A stretch of 64,000 bases of DNA from Aquatica leii (lineage: Eukaryota; Arthropoda; Insecta; Coleoptera; Lampyridae). Below the pieces are notes generated by a model. It made no database searches. It was given only the letters and a program-made list of their open reading frames with translations, and was not told where the DNA came from. How positions within the stretch are numbered: the first letter of the stretch is position 1; the number at the start of each line of letters is the position of its first letter. Shown here piece by piece: positions 9,835 to 23,576 of this stretch. Location of the stretch: positions 30,218,238-30,282,237 of the forward strand of contig CM069434.1 in NCBI GenBank assembly GCA_035610365.1. Direction: 5' to 3'. Made by a program: the position numbers and the translations under genes.

Positions 9835-12800
9835 TTATAACCGGAGATAGAAGCCAAGCGGGTCAAAGCACTGAGATACCATTGAAAGTATGGTTCTCTT
9901 GGAATTAGAAGGACCAGTGTTTTTAAATGTAATAGAGTAATAAATGGTATCTGATATGGCATTCCAAGAAAGACCAAGTGCCTTTGCATTGGACCGTTCG
10001 CCAAGTGGAATACTTAAAAGAGAAGTATCGGAATTAGAAGAACCTTCCAAGACTTCTGGAACATTGGATAAAAATTTTCTTAAGGGTATGCCGACAGATG
10101 AAAGAATTTGGGTTAATTCGTCCTTTACCTGAAGAATTTCTTGTACTGTTTCTGCAGTGTAAAGTAAATCGTCCATATAAAAACAGGATCTAAGAACATT
10201 GGAAGTTTTTGTGAATGTTTCTTGGTATTGATTGGCTAAATATTGTAAACTTTTAGTAGCCAGATAACTGGCGGAAGCTGTACCGTAAGTAACGGTATTT
10301 AACTGATAAGTATCGATGGGATCGTTTGGTTGATCACGCCAAAAAATGCATTGGAATTTTCTTAATTGTGGCTGAATATTTATCATTCTGTACATTTTTT
10401 CGCAGTCGCCAGTGAGTGCAATTTTGTGTTGGCGAAACCGCAGCAAAATAGAAAAAAGATCATCTTGAAGCATTGGGCCAACAATTTGAGTATCGTTTAT
10501 GGAGATATTTGTATCAGATTTGGCACTGCCATCAAATACTACACGTAATTTTGTGGTAAGGGAATTTGACTTAATCACGGCATGATGTGGAAGGAAAAAC
10601 CTTGGTATATTGTTAATGCACAAGTTGCCATCAAGTGTTGAAATAACGACTCTACCATTGTTTGTTGATGCGTCTTCGTCTTCACTGGAAATTTTAGTGG
10701 CATGACCTAATTCAACATATTCGCGTATGAATTTAGAATATTGTTCGCGAAGAAAATCATCCTTAGACAATTTCTTCTCTAGATTATAGAAACGATCTAA
10801 GGCTCGCTGTTGCAATTGAATGGAATGGATACGACGAGTTTTCCGTCTTGGTCATGAGAGATAGTCTTAGCGAAATGAGTTTCACAAAATTTCTCTTCTC
10901 TAGATAACAATGATAATTTGCTCTTGGGTTCAATCGTTTCAGTCTGCCAAAACTTGGTGATCGAATCATGAAGGAGGTCATCAGAGTTTAGAAAGGAGTT
11001 GCTAGTAGCACAGTTCGCATAAAATACGTTGGCATCTGAATTAGTGTTTGGATGATTAGTTCGAGAAACAAGAGTACCCGATATTACCCAGCCAAGAAGA
11101 GTTTTCTGCAAGATTGGTTTCTGCTTACCTAATGAAACTTGACCTATGCACATTAAAGTGTAAAAATGACTCGCGCCAAGTAGAACATCTACTGGGGCTG
11201 ATTTATGAAATTTGTCATCAGCTAATTTAATATTAGATGGAATGGCAATGTTTGAATTGCTGAAACTCTTTATTGGAAGGTTTTCTGTAATTTTTTTAAT
11301 AACTAAACAAGAAAGTTCAGTTTCAAAGTTATTATGCAAGGATGCAATTTTAATTGTTGCAGCGCCCGTTAATTGGGAAGCACTCGCATTTATACCGATT
11401 ACTGATATGTTTACCGGAGTGGGAGTACGCTTTAGTTTAGATAAGAGATCACTGGAAATGAAATTGGATTGTGATCCTGAATCCAAAAGACACCTAGCAT
11501 GAATCCATTTATTGTCATTAGTTTTTACTTTAACAATTGCCGTGGAGAGTAAAACTTGATTTGTGTGCACACTTGCACAAGCTAAGGTAGTTTCGGAATG
11601 TGAAACATTTGAAGTAAAAGGAGCACTGTACTCATTTGATTGAACCTCATTAATATTTGGCGTAGGTTCGGGATTGGAACGCTTTGTAAAACATAAAAGA
11701 CTATTATGTGCCCTTTGACAGTGTTTACATTTAGATTTTGAAGTGCACCTTGACTGATTGCTATGTTTTAAGCAATTTTTGCAAATTTTTAATTCATTGG
11801 TTTTGTCAAACCTTTGCTGTACAGTGAAAGCTAAAAAATTAGGGCATGCATAAAGCAAATGATTTTCTCTGCATAAGGTGCAAGAATAATTACCATTGTT
11901 TGCGAACATGAATGATTGTTTGATATTACTTTTGTTGCCTTGGAATTTATTTTTGTTATTATTCGAATTTCCGGCTTGATTTGTATGAATCTTAGCGGAA
12001 TTTGGCAAAACATCTTCCAAGATTTCGCACCTGGAAGTAAGAAACTTATGCGTTTCTTCAATAGTAGGGATATTTTTAATTTTAAATTTACTGTATTCAG
12101 AGGCTGTAAGCGGGTCAACCTTTGCTCGAATTATGTAAGCGACAACTGCAGCTTTGAATTGCTGGTCACTTAATTTGAAATTGTCTAACGCGCGAAGGTG
12201 ACGCGTAATGTTATCATGTAATTTTCTAAGCTCATTGGAGGATTCTTTGTTTATTTTTTGAGTTTCAAAGATCGCTTCCAAATGGGAAAATATTATTAAT
12301 TTTTGGTTGTGGTAGCGTTCTTTGAGCATATTTAAAGCTATTTGATAATTTGCCGCCGTAGCACCTAACTCCTGAACGATATCCTTGGCAGAATTTTTTA
12401 GAGAGTTCTGTAAATAATAAAATTTTTCTATCTCTGATAATTTAGGGTTGTTATCTACTAAAGCTGAAAAAGATTCGAAAAAACTGCACCAATCAGTGTA
12501 ATGGCCTGAAAATACTGGAATGTTCAGTACAGGCAGTTTTGCATTTGAATGATTATTTATAAAGCTGGAATTAAGACCGCTACCTGATTGATCAGCGATA
12601 TTTTGCTGCTCTTTAACATCTTTATTTTTTAATAACAATGAAGCTTGTGCAACTGCACGAAAGTAATTTGATTAAAAATCTGAAAATGACAGTATATTTT
12701 CACTGCTTAAAGATATTATTGTGGCATCTGCAGATAATGCACGGTATTCCGTGGGGATAAGTTTTATTTGATCCAGCCTGAACGCTAATTGTTCCCATAT

Positions 12801-12925
12801 AAATGGGTCCGTTTCTTCGGGTTGAACAACCTTTGTAAATTCAGTGAAATCATTTAATTCACCCAATAACAATTCAAGTTTAGCAATTAAACGTTTAGTA
12901 TCCTTTTCTTTGTTATTGGCCATTT
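9835..12925 (-). pseudogene. BEL/Pao gag, protease and reverse transcriptase region
   Basis: The fossil gag starts near 12920 (MANNKEKDTKRLIAKLELLL) and contains the BEL-type VFSGHYTDWCSFFESF segment (about 12460-12530). Cysteine-rich knuckles follow (CTLCRENHLLYACP and a C..C....C..C set, about 11700-11900). The protease motif CLLDSGSQSNFIS is near 11460-11500. The RT follows with FLPHHAVIKSNS (about 10560-10600), LRVVFDGSAKSD (about 10515-10555), a GDCEKMYRMI block near 10380-10410 and the catalytic FYMDDLLYTA box (about 10150-10185). It belongs to the broken element at 7118-13867. Confidence 0.9.
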
Positions 12926-13462
12926 TGAATTAGCAAAATTGAAATAAAATGGAAAAAAATAATGAAAGGTAGGGATACTCGGAACAAAGCTGTCAACCGA
13001 AGATAGACAATGTATCTGTAATTTGAAAGGTTTTTACTTAAACATTTGCGAAATAATGAAAATTTGTGAAAGCAAATAGTTTTTTTTTTCTTTCTTAAAA
13101 ATATAACTTCAAATCGTTTGTCAGCATGGTAATTTTTGTAAATGATAAATAAAATAATGCAATAGAGATATATGTAATTCTTAATAAAAAGATGCTAGTT
13201 AGTACTGTAATTTCTAATATGTAAAATATCCTCTAAAAACAAATAAGGCTTAACTGTAAATTTTAAAAATAGAATTTCAATGAAACGTTTTTAGGAATCC
13301 GGTTACTCGTAAAGGAGGTAAAAGGAAACAACTCATACCTGACCCTAATCCGGATGCAGCTTCTATTGTCTCCAAGTCTGGTTTGTACTTTGCAATCGCA
13401 TTCCTTGTAAAATGATCATCTAATTACTGGAATTTTTGTAACGTTTATTCTGCAATTTCTTG

Positions 13463-13482
13463 AAATCCGGCATCGAAGACCA
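13463..13482 (-). promoter_or_regulatory. Primer-binding site of the BEL/Pao element, tRNA-Tyr-like
   Basis: Immediately inside the 5' LTR the minus strand reads TGGTCTTCGATGCCGGATTT. The complement (plus strand, ending in GACCA) resembles the 3' end of insect tRNA-Tyr, which I recall as ending TCCGGCTCGAAGGACCA, apart from two single-base indels. The tRNA identity is from memory. Confidence 0.6.
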
Positions 13483-13867
13483 TGTTTTTGAATTGGAAAA
13501 TTGTAGTAACAAAACCTCGATAGCTCTGATGGTAGCTGGTTCGAGCTACACCTTTCTTTTTTTACTAATGTAGTTGTAAGGCTACATTTACGTAAAACAA
13601 TTTATTACACAAACACACTTTTTATTATTGTCTTAAAATACATGAATTTAACTTAATTACTTATGCTATTACATTTTTTAAACACGACTGTTGAAATTGA
13701 AAGCTAAAAGTGCGGGTTAACTCACAAAGGGGACCTGTTTCAGGTATATCCCACCCCAGCAATGAAGTAAAGGCTAGAGCAGGCGCAAAAGAATAAAATG
13801 AAATAATGAAAAAACTTTTCTAACAATATTTACATAATTGTATAAAACTTATTCTAAATTAACAACA
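13483..13867 (-). repeat. BEL/Pao 5' LTR
   Basis: The promoter-bearing copy of the 385-bp LTR, identical by eye to 7118-7502, followed on the right by ACAAT (13868-13872). Confidence 0.95.
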
Positions 13868-13872
13868 ACAAT

Positions 13873-14930
13873 CATATGTAAATATATCATATTAATTCAA
13901 TTAAAAATGCAATATATTAAACCCTTAAAAAACAAACCATATTTTTATTGCAATTGCAATTAATAATTAAGATTAGGTTTAATTTTCAGTTACGTAAAGT
14001 TGTTACTAAATTTATGTGAATAAAATTAACCTCTTTAGATGGTGTTATGATACACTAGTTTTTCAATTTTTATGGATGCTTTATAACAATAGTACTTACA
14101 CCCGAGTTTTAATAGTTTCAACCTTGTACTTCAATAATACATGAATTGCTTTTTAACATCTACCAAGCGAAAGTATTCACATTTTTGTGTTACGTTAAAA
14201 TAGAACTAATAGCGGTTAATTAATAAAATCGTGCGTTGCTTACATCTTTTATTAAGTAATTGTAGTTTACTGTAACGCATTAGATGCTAAAAAACTAAAA
14301 AGTTGATAACTTACTCATAACTTATTTCTCAATAACATTCATTGTAGATTTATGTTTAATACGCGTGAATGCCAATATTGAAGTTTAGTAACAAATAAGA
14401 TAATTATAAGATTATATTTAATAACCTTAATATGTATGAACAAATAGAAGAGCACCGTGTAACGTAATTTATTTATTAAATAATCATATGTAATTATTTT
14501 ACAACAAAATAAGCATGTAGAAAATTTGAATTTTTAGGTGTTTTTGAAATAGATACATTACACCTGACACATTTAATTTTATGCAGTAAAAGTGTCGCAG
14601 ACTCCTGTTAGTTGATAAAAGAAAAAGTGATCAAGTTTTATCCTGACCTATCTAAAAAAATTGAATCTTTTATTAGTTCTTACTGAAGTCATGGCTAAAC
14701 AATATTTTTCTCACTCTAAAGAAATTATTAAATTATTCACGATGAGTTATAATAATAATAATATTATAATGTTTATTTGTACTTTTCTTTTCTTCAGTAC
14801 TACAAAGAAATTTAGATGAACGAAAACATAAATATGTATATACAATAAATAAATAAAATATAATTTGACGTTATTAACGCATGCTTAACATAGTACATAA
14901 TTATTAGCTATTTACAACATTAGCAATAAT
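13873..14930. other. AT-rich sequence, no gene seen
   Basis: No coding similarity. It includes a short ATA/ATT microsatellite-like patch near 14747-14770 and a TAAATAAATAAA patch near 14844-14858. The latter could be the A/T-rich tail of the minus-strand LINE to the right. Confidence 0.5.
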
Positions 14931-14934
14931 CTAA

Positions 14935-17900
14935 ATAGACTTACTCGTTATGGCAAAATGAACGAATTTTGAGCGCCGCACGTATATAATAGTATAAATC
15001 ATTAATTTGCTTTTCATTCTTAATTCTTAAAATTGCGCAAATGCCTTTATCTTTGATATACAGTTCGAGAATTTTTTTTCTTATATTGTTGTACATTGGA
15101 CATCTTAACAAGAAATTATTTACATCCTCAAATTCTTTTAAAGAGCAAATTATACATATTTCATTAGTGTTAATCCAGTAGGCTTTATAGTCAATATAAA
15201 ACTTAATTACATTTTGGTACGTGACTCTAAGTTGACTAATAAGCTTATGCTTGTTTATATTAGTTCTATAATATAAGTAAGATCTTTTGCTTTTATTGAC
15301 TAGAAAATGATAAAAAGTGTTATAGGGCGTATTTTTTGCTAATTCTATGTCTATTTTTTCAAGAGTCTGTCTGTTGGCATCTAAAAGTATTCTCTTTTAT
15401 CTTTTAAATTGATTAGCGTTTGAAATGTTAACTATGAACTCTCCGTTTATTTCCGTCAAGGTTCTTATTTGGCATACCCAATTATTCGCATTTCCTTTAC
15501 TATCTTTTATCAATTGATTTAAACAAATTTCGGTAATCGAAAATCCGTTAATTTCATAATTCTCATCTAGTAATTTAAAGCTTTTTTTAATACATCGTAC
15601 TCTAATCTCATTTTTCCTATTTCTAACCTAACAATAAAATCAGGTGTACATCTTGGCCAAGAATAATTAAAAAAAAAATTGCACTTGTACTGATTCTAGC
15701 AATTTAGTATAGAATGGTGCCCATACTTCACCACAGTACAGAAGTGTTGATTTAACAATCGAATTATAGATGACCATTCGCGTATCCAAACTATCAGTTT
15801 TTTATTTCTGTAATATTTCTAATTGCTTTCACGCAAGCCAATTTAGTTTTTCTGATCGACTCTTCTGCTGCACATTTAAATTTACCCGAATTAGAAAAAG
15901 TTACGCCTAGATATCTGAAAGTTTTTACTACACTTATGTTTTCGTTGTCAAAAAAAAGGCAAAATCACTTTCGGTCTACCCCTACAAAACAATTTTTTTT
16001 TGTATTTAACGCTAGTTTGTTTTCTTTACAATATTCGGATGAAACGTTTAATTGGCGCTGACAGTTTCTAGCCGAGCCCGATAAAATTACAATATCGTCG
16101 GCAAATAACACCATAATCACTTCAGTATTGAAAGTTAGATTAATGCCTCGGCACTGGCGGTTCTTAAAAATGTTAATAAGGTCACTAATTTATAATGCGA
16201 ATAGCAGGGAACTGATTGAGTCTCCTTGTAAAACGCCTCTAGTTAATTCAATTTTGTTTGATGTTTCTTCATTCATACTTAAAATCATGCCGGCGTTATC
16301 GTAAAAGTTTTTGAGTAGTCTTATCATTTTAGCGTAAACACTCATATTTTTTTAATTTCCACCATAACTTATTGTAGCACACTGAATCAAATGCACGTTT
16401 AAAATCCACAAAAATCGCGTACAAACAAGTTTTCTTTTTTGAGATAAACACATTTACTGTTGTATACAAAATGAAGATGCTATCTGCGCAACTTCTATTA
16501 ACTCTAAAACCATTTTGTTCTTCTAGCACCAAACTTTTTTTATCACTATACTGCATGAGACCCGTATTAAGTATTTTGGTTAATATTTTAACAATTGTAT
16601 TAACTAATGAAATGCCTCTATAATTAGATGGGTCCTGTTTATCTCCTTTTTTGAAAAATAAATTTAATTATTATTTCCGTCCACGCTTTAGGCATTGTTT
16701 CGGTGATTAATAACACTTTGTTCATTATATTTACTAAACATTGTTCCCTTGGTCCGTGTAGATATTTGTAACATTCATTTGGTATGTTGTCCAATCCTAT
16801 AGCTTTATGTTTTTTTAATGTCAGTACTGCGTTTTGAAATCTTCTAGCGTTATGGATTGATCTAAGTAAAGATGATGTAGGTGTAGGTTAATAGATATTT
16901 CTGTAAATACTTCTCCATTTTTTATTTGGTAAAAACTCTTGTAAAAATTAATTAATTTTTGTAAAGGTATAGTTGTATTAGTGTTAAAAATGCGTGGATT
17001 AACTTTTTTAATCTCTTTCTAAAATGGTGAGTTATTGTGTACTTTTGCTAATTTTTATAAAATCTTACTGTAGTACTCTTTTTTTTTATTTGAAATGTGT
17101 TAGTGTAAAGTTTTTTATTGTTGTTGTATTCATTTATTGCATTAGAATGGTAATTTTTTTGCACTTTTTGTAACATTGGCTAACGCTATTTTTTGCTATT
17201 CTGCACTCTTCGTCAAATCAGGCCGATACAACGTATTTACTGTTTGCTAAATTAATAGTGTTGACCTGTAAAGCTTCTAAATTGATTGCTGCTTGCTTTA
17301 TTGAGTTTAACATATTTTTTGCTAGCTTATTAATGTCCTCGCTATTATAATAAATTGAATAAGAATTATCTAAAAAACCGTTTGTAGCTTGCTGTTGTGT
17401 TTTTATTCCAAATATAATTCGTTTTAGTGATAATCTGTTTTTTTATTTTTCTCTAGAATACATTTTTTGTTTACTTTCCAATCAAACACCAACGATATTA
17501 AAGTACTACAATGGTTAGAACTGGTTCAACTCGAAAGTCATTTATAGAAGCCGATGTATTTTCACTAATCCAAACCAAATCTATTACACTTGTTTTATTT
17601 GTAGTTATACATGTTAATTATTTGAGCAGAATTGTCGCTAACACAACGACCGTTTATTACAAAAAAGCCATGATTTTTCATCATGTTAACCGATTTCTTT
17701 CCTCTCGTGTTTAATTTATTGTCCATGCTTTCTCTTGTTGCTGTTAGATATGTTCCATATGGTATATCCTCGTCTATTTGATTTAACTCGCCAATTCTAC
17801 AGTTCCAGTCTCCTCCTATAACTACGTTTTCTCCTAAATTTTTTTCTGAGATTTGAAGAAGCAGATCTTCCATTGAGTCTATACACTCATCTTTATTTGT

Positions 17901-18470
17901 ATTGGGTCTCCAATATACACATCCTACTATCGTACTGCTTTTGCTATTAGTGATTTCTAAGAATACCCATAAATTTGAGATATCAATAATTTTCCACTGC
18001 AAATATGAATTATCCCACTAGCTCTTCTTTTGGTGTTTTCTTTTATTGCGCTTGAAATTATATAGTCAAAATTGTTAAATATATTATTTTCAATTATTTT
18101 TTCTACTAGAAACGTTTTATTAAAACAAATGATACTATGGGTTATTACCTTTTTTATTTCACTCCTGCTTAGTTTAAATACATTAGCCATACCTTCCACA
18201 TTCCGAAACAACACATTTAGTTTGTTTTTTGTATTACACGAATTGTTTATATTTGTAACAACTTTTTTTTTCTTCTTCCGTACATAAATATCATTATTTG
18301 TTATTATTTTGTTATAAAGCACTGTCACTACTTTTCCTTTGTTCCCTTCCTCTTTGGCTATGTCACGGATTACTTTCTCTATTTTTCTTTCTGTTGAGTC
18401 GTTATTGATGAATACCTGTCGATCTTTTATTGTTTTTTCCTTTTCATTATATTTAATTTTTCTGTGAAAT
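14935..18470 (-). mobile_element. LINE with endonuclease and reverse transcriptase, 5'-truncated
   Basis: A degenerate minus-strand non-LTR retrotransposon of about 3.5 kb. At its right edge is the tail of an upstream ORF or linker (VFINNDSTERKIEKVIRDIA, about 18345-18410). The AP-like endonuclease runs from about 18260 to 17480: KLNVLFRNVEGMANV, VIGGDWNCRIGE (the catalytic GGDWN block, about 17795-17830), GFFVINGRCVSDNSAQ and VIDLVWISENTSAS. The RT runs from about 16900 to 16050, with NGFRVNRSCADSIF, FVDFKRAFDSV and LFADDIVIL. A C-terminal domain includes YLGVTFSNSGKF (about 15870-15915) and a cysteine motif CIICSLKEFEDVNNFLLRCP (about 15095-15160). Many stops and frameshifts are present. 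The 3' end is near 14935. I do not assign a clade. Confidence 0.85.
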
Positions 18471-21400
18471 TATTCACGATTAAAATATGATATGCCTTCT
18501 AAAATGTTTATGTGTTACATTTAACTTGCTTACAATTTTAAAAATAAAACCGAAGAAAACCTGAAAAACTTAAAAATAAATAAGGATTTTGGTTTAATAA
18601 ACTTAATTTGAACAAATTTCAATTTTGGTTTCGGTTTAAATAATAATAACAGTTCGGTTCAGTTTTCAGTTGTATTTTGCTTTGCTCTAATATAAATCCT
18701 AATAACAATACAAGTACAATATGATATTAATGATATAATAAAAAAATTATAATAAAAATGTTTTAAATATTGTGGACTATTTTTATATATTTTAATATTT
18801 ATAAGCATTTATATATTTTTAAATTAGTGATTTTCCATGTTGGTCTAAAAATACAAACAGAATAACCATTTTTATAACCAGACTGTTTCTATTACTGAAC
18901 TCACTTAACGAAGTAACTAAATTATAAAATTTATTAGATATTTTATCATTTGTCTTGTTTTAATTAAACGCAGTTAATTATGAAAAGTATGCATTATTAG
19001 TATTATAAAATGATTATTATAATAAATATGTATATACCGACAATTAAAAGATTTAACGTTTTAACAAGATAAATGGTAAAAAGAAGTTTACAATTTTAAG
19101 CAACAAAGTAAAAAAATAGTTAAACCATTTATAAAACTCAATGCATAAGTTTCACATTAATTAAAAATAAATTTGATCTAACTGTTTGACAATAATTAAG
19201 ATACTTTAGACTATAATATAATTGCTACAAGGCTTACACTTGAAATCTCTAGTTACCTTACGATAAAATATGTTGACCATACCTTAGGGACTATCGTTGC
19301 AGATAAGTTATTGTACTTGTCATATAAGTAACTCCTATAAAACACATATTAAATTTTTAAATATACGTATTGAGATAAAAGAGGATATTAGACAGCGGGT
19401 AGTTTAATTAGAATGTATGTAAGTAATAAAGCGTGCACATGTCATGTAGTGCAACGAGTACTAGTTATTGTAATTGCAGCTGTTGCTTAATAAACATAGA
19501 TATTCTGCATGCTTCGTTTAAGAACGTATTACAAGAAAATGTACGTAATATTTTAAATTTTACTATCTACATTGATTGATTAATTTAACGTTTTTATACT
19601 ATTTGATTTGCACGTTTTAATATTATTTTTGCATCAATAAGTGTAGCTAATTGAATTGTATAAGATCGATACGGATATTAAATATATTAAACAAAAAGAA
19701 TTAAACTTATTTTTACCAATTCACAAGTTTTTATTCAAATCTTGTAATACCTTGAATACGATTATTATTATCTAATGAATCACAACCACAAAATATATTG
19801 CCTTAATCGTAGAATGAATACATACTGAACATTATTGGGGTTGAGTTTATTTAAAAATCTGATAATCCTAGTGGTCTAATTTTAATATTTTTTGAGTTGA
19901 ATACCCAAAAAATTTTTTTATTTTTTACGGATTTGTTAAGTATTCAACTCTTAAATTAACCGGTCAACTAATTTACTAATTTATTTGCAAAGTATTTACA
20001 CGTTCAGAACTAATTTTTGTTTTAAGAAAAACAAATTATATTAATTTATATAAATGTTTTAATATGGAAAAAACTATTATTATATTTCATGGTAAAACCT
20101 TCATGCATGAAAAAAATTAGCAATGTAAGTTAATTAGGTTAACAACTAAAAATTAAAAAAAAATATCTAAGACACATTAGATTTTACTCCGATAACAAAA
20201 TATTTTAGAGGAAAATTAATTATAATAAACACAAAATAATTTAAAAAAGAATTATTTGTGGAATAGAAAAAAATTGCACAGTAAATCGTAAATACTATTA
20301 TTGTATTATTTAGTTTATTTTTCATTTTCAGACGATGCGTTTAGTGTCAAAAAAAAATCCGCAAAAAGATGATTGCATCAAAACTACAGAAACATCTACA
20401 TACTACACATAATCTTTTTTAAATTATTATATTGATTATAAATGAATTATCAGTCTTATAAAATGCGAAGCAGAAAACTTTGTTAACTTATCTTCATTTT
20501 AATCATTCAAACTCAATGTTAGCAAATGCACAAAAAAAAAACAAGATTTTTGTTGTGCTAAATTATTGTTTGTAACTACTTCTAGAAGCCAAAATAATGA
20601 TCCAAGGAAACATCTAAAAGAGCAACAAAAAATATTTACACTGGAAATTTGTGTGCATTTTTTCATATTACATACGTATTTTATAATGTAGTGCAAATAC
20701 CTACAAACTAAACAATTTTAGATAATCATCATATTTGTAGTTTATGTTCAGTATTCAAATGTCATTGAATTACTATTTAGCAGCCATGTAATAAATATTA
20801 TAGTAGGTATATGCAAATTTATAAATAAAATTAATTAGCAATCTACCTTTCTTTTAGTTATTACATTTACTTATTTGTATGTAATAATTGTGTAATATAT
20901 AATCTTGTTTGTAATTATTATTGGTTATTGTAAGTTGTAAGTACTTAATATGTTTTTGATTAATTAATCTTTAAACATAAATATTAAACTCATTTTCTTA
21001 AAAATTAAAATCTTAGTTGTTAGTTAATAATAAATGTTGTTAGTTAAAATTTTAGATTTACATTTGGAATATAAAAACATTAAAAATAACTATACATTGA
21101 TATTTAAACATGCAGTAGATTAAATATCAGTACGTGAAATGTGTAATTTAAGATCAGCGTGTTTATACTGTACTTAGTAAAATGTTTTATAAGTTGTCTA
21201 AATACAAAATTTATACAATTACTTGGTTACTAGTTTGATAAAACTAACTACCAAAATCCCACTTTTCTGAAGAAACTAAAAAATGTTTCGCATTTTATTT
21301 AGAAAAAATATAAAAAATAAAACAATAACAATGTAATTTATAAGTATGCTTATAATAACGTAAATAATATAGAATTTAAAAAAAATTAAATGAAATAATT

Positions 21401-21955
21401 ATGGAAAAGTACTGCACAACTAAATAATAATTAAAAATACCATTCAATTAAAATGTTAAGTTTACTCTAGATGTACAGCAATAATTAATTGAAAAATTAA
21501 TAGTTTAAAACGCTCTTTTAACCGCTTGTTTTTTTTTCATATTTTTCTTTTTCATTTTATTTCATTTCACATTCATTTTATATTCATTTTTTTTTGTTTT
21601 CATATAATTTTTTTTTTACAATTTTACATGTTTAGCCTAGTTTTCAATACGGAAGCAGCAAAAGATCGAAAACAGTACTTTTATGTATGTAAAAATGTGT
21701 TTGAATACATATAATTTTTACTTTTTGCTTAAGAACAATATCGGATTAAAACTTTTCAGGCTAGAGCTCCCCCTCCCTAGATTTTTATTCACTAAAATGA
21801 ACAAGTCAAAAAATCAGAAAGTTTTTTATTTTTGGAAACAAAAGAAAAACAAAACTACACATTTTCGTTTAACAGAAAAAATCAGAGTAATATTCTGCAA
21901 CAGATTTTTAGTAATTTCGTGTTAATTAATTAATAAAGATGAACAGTGTGCTCGT
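18471..21955. other. AT-rich sequence, no gene seen
   Basis: Three and a half kilobases of very AT-rich sequence without coding similarity. Small frames around 20500-20700 and 21530-21920 are low-complexity (poly-F, I, H or K) and are not believable genes. The one structural feature is the hairpin at 19894-19950. Confidence 0.6.
19894..19950. repeat. Hairpin with 11-bp perfect arms
   Basis: GAGTTGAATAC (19894-19904) and GTATTCAACTC (19940-19950) are perfect reverse complements around a 35-nt AT-rich loop. Confidence 0.7.
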
Positions 21956-22402
21956 CTAATGAGGAACTTTTCTTGCCTTTATCCTTGCAAACTTATCAAC
22001 AATAGATCCATAATCTAAAAATTGAACAACGTCATTTTCTATAAGCATGAGTGACAAATAGCTTAAAGGTAATTCACTTAATGAATTACGTAAATAATTC
22101 TTAAGTCTATCCCAATTTTTTGTAAAAATCGTTCCAAGTACGGAGTAGGCTAAGAAATTTGTTTTCCAGTCAGTCATTACTACTTTTTTCCGTTTATTCA
22201 ATCTTCTAATTTTAACATATTCCTGATGTTGGCAACTTATTTTGTAAAACAAAATATTACGTTTTCTTTCTACACGAAATTCTTTAACTTCAAGTCCTCT
22301 GTCTTGACATGTTGCGTAAAATTGGTGTGTCCCATCACTCTTAACCAAATAGAACTTCAGTTTCTGTATCATTTTCACTAAAACTATTATATAATTATAC
22401 AA
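21956..22402 (-). mobile_element. hAT transposase C-terminal fragment (ZMYM1/TTF-type)
   Basis: A minus-strand frame of 148 codons is a mosaic of two conserved pieces from the C-terminal half of hAT transposases related to zinc finger MYM-type proteins. One is YATCQDRGLEVKEFRVERKR (about 22270-22330). The other is the dimerisation-domain end: LKNYLRNSLSELPLSYLSLM, then IENDVVQFLDYGSIVDKFA and KARKVPH. The roughly 70-100 residues normally between them are replaced by a shorter, unrelated stretch, implying an internal deletion. No terminal repeats are visible. It lies directly left of the gypsy fossil. Function is certainly lost. Confidence 0.65.
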
Positions 22403-23576
22403 TAGGTTGAAATTCTACATTTTAATAGATACAATTTTCTAATCTAGTGTTAGTAGTATCGACTGTTTTAGCAGATGATAGTGTATGAAATACCACGCAA
22501 GATTTATGATTTAATTGAAAAACAAATTCATTAGAAACAAAGTTGCGATGTTTGCTGGTATTAAAAGCCATCTATTCCTTCGAAAATTGCCACTATAAGT
22601 TTTGACAAGTTAGGACTTTCGTTCCTTAAGCTTTTATTATCTGAATTAACTATTTTTGGTAAACCGTACCTAGAAAACAATTCTTTTAACTTGATGATGA
22701 TCACATTTTCGGTAATTAATTGAGGCTTAAAAATTTGAAAAAACCGAGAAAAATAATCGTTATAATGAGTTAAACAAATCAAGTGCAATTTTTTATCATG
22801 CGCGATCCGGAAATGCGTCTCTAAGAAAGGTTTTTTTATATTAACTTTGAGCTCAATGCAACGTGGACAATTACCAACTAGATTTTCTATTTTAGTAGAC
22901 AATCTTGGTCACCAAACAAAGGATTTAGCTCTTGCTCTACACTTTACTATGCTTTGTTGGCCTTGATGAATAAAGTCTAAAGTTTTTAATTAGAGAGTTT
23001 GAGGAATAATTATGCGTGAACCACGCAATACATAACCGTCGCATTCCAAAATTTCTGTCTATATTGGAAATAAGTAGAAACTTCTGGATGTATTCTATTC
23101 TTCTGAGGCCAACTTAAATTAATATACTGCCTGAGATTTATACAAACGGTGTCATTATTTTGCTCGGATTTCTGATAAAAAGGAAGGTTTTATTTCAATA
23201 TTGTTATTAAATTTGTAAAGATATTGGTTTCTAAAGCTAACTCATGCAGGGTTTTTCAATTTTGTTTGACAATGCGTCCGCAGTTACTAAATCTTTGTCT
23301 AAAACACGGCTTTATTTAATTTGGTGTAGTCAACACAATGACAAATTTTATTGTTTTTTTTTTAATATAATAATGGGACTGACCCATTGAGTATATTTAA
23401 CTGGTTTCATAATGTTTATCTTTTGTTGGCGTTCAAGTTCATCTTTTAAAGTTTTAAGTAAAAAAACGGACACAACTCGCGGAACTAATTTTATAAATGG
23501 CTGATCATTTTTATCACTCTCAATTTTAAATTCAGTTTTAAAAGTACCCTGCTGATCAAAAATGTTAGGAAATTTT

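Larger units (their letters stand above)
7118..13867 (-). mobile_element. BEL/Pao LTR retrotransposon, complete in structure, coding region broken
   Basis: A 6750-bp element lies on the minus strand. It has two 385-bp LTRs (7118-7502 and 13483-13867) that I read as identical, beginning TG and ending CA. A perfect 5-bp target duplication ACAAT lies at 7113-7117 and 13868-13872. Internal parts in transcription order are gag (about 12920 to 11520), an aspartic protease (LLDSGSQ near 11470), reverse transcriptase (about 10810 to 9950), RNase H (about 9700 to 9400) and integrase with C-terminal domain (about 8750 to 7610). The gag-protease-RT-RNaseH-integrase order and the RT and integrase style identify BEL/Pao. 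The coding region has about five breaks. Identical LTRs mean a very recent insertion. No envelope gene is seen. Confidence 0.95.

Noticed and set aside
21526-21925. Two plus-strand frames of 62 and 80 codons
   Set aside because: Phe/His/Ile-rich and Lys-rich low-complexity translations of T- and A-runs, with no motif.
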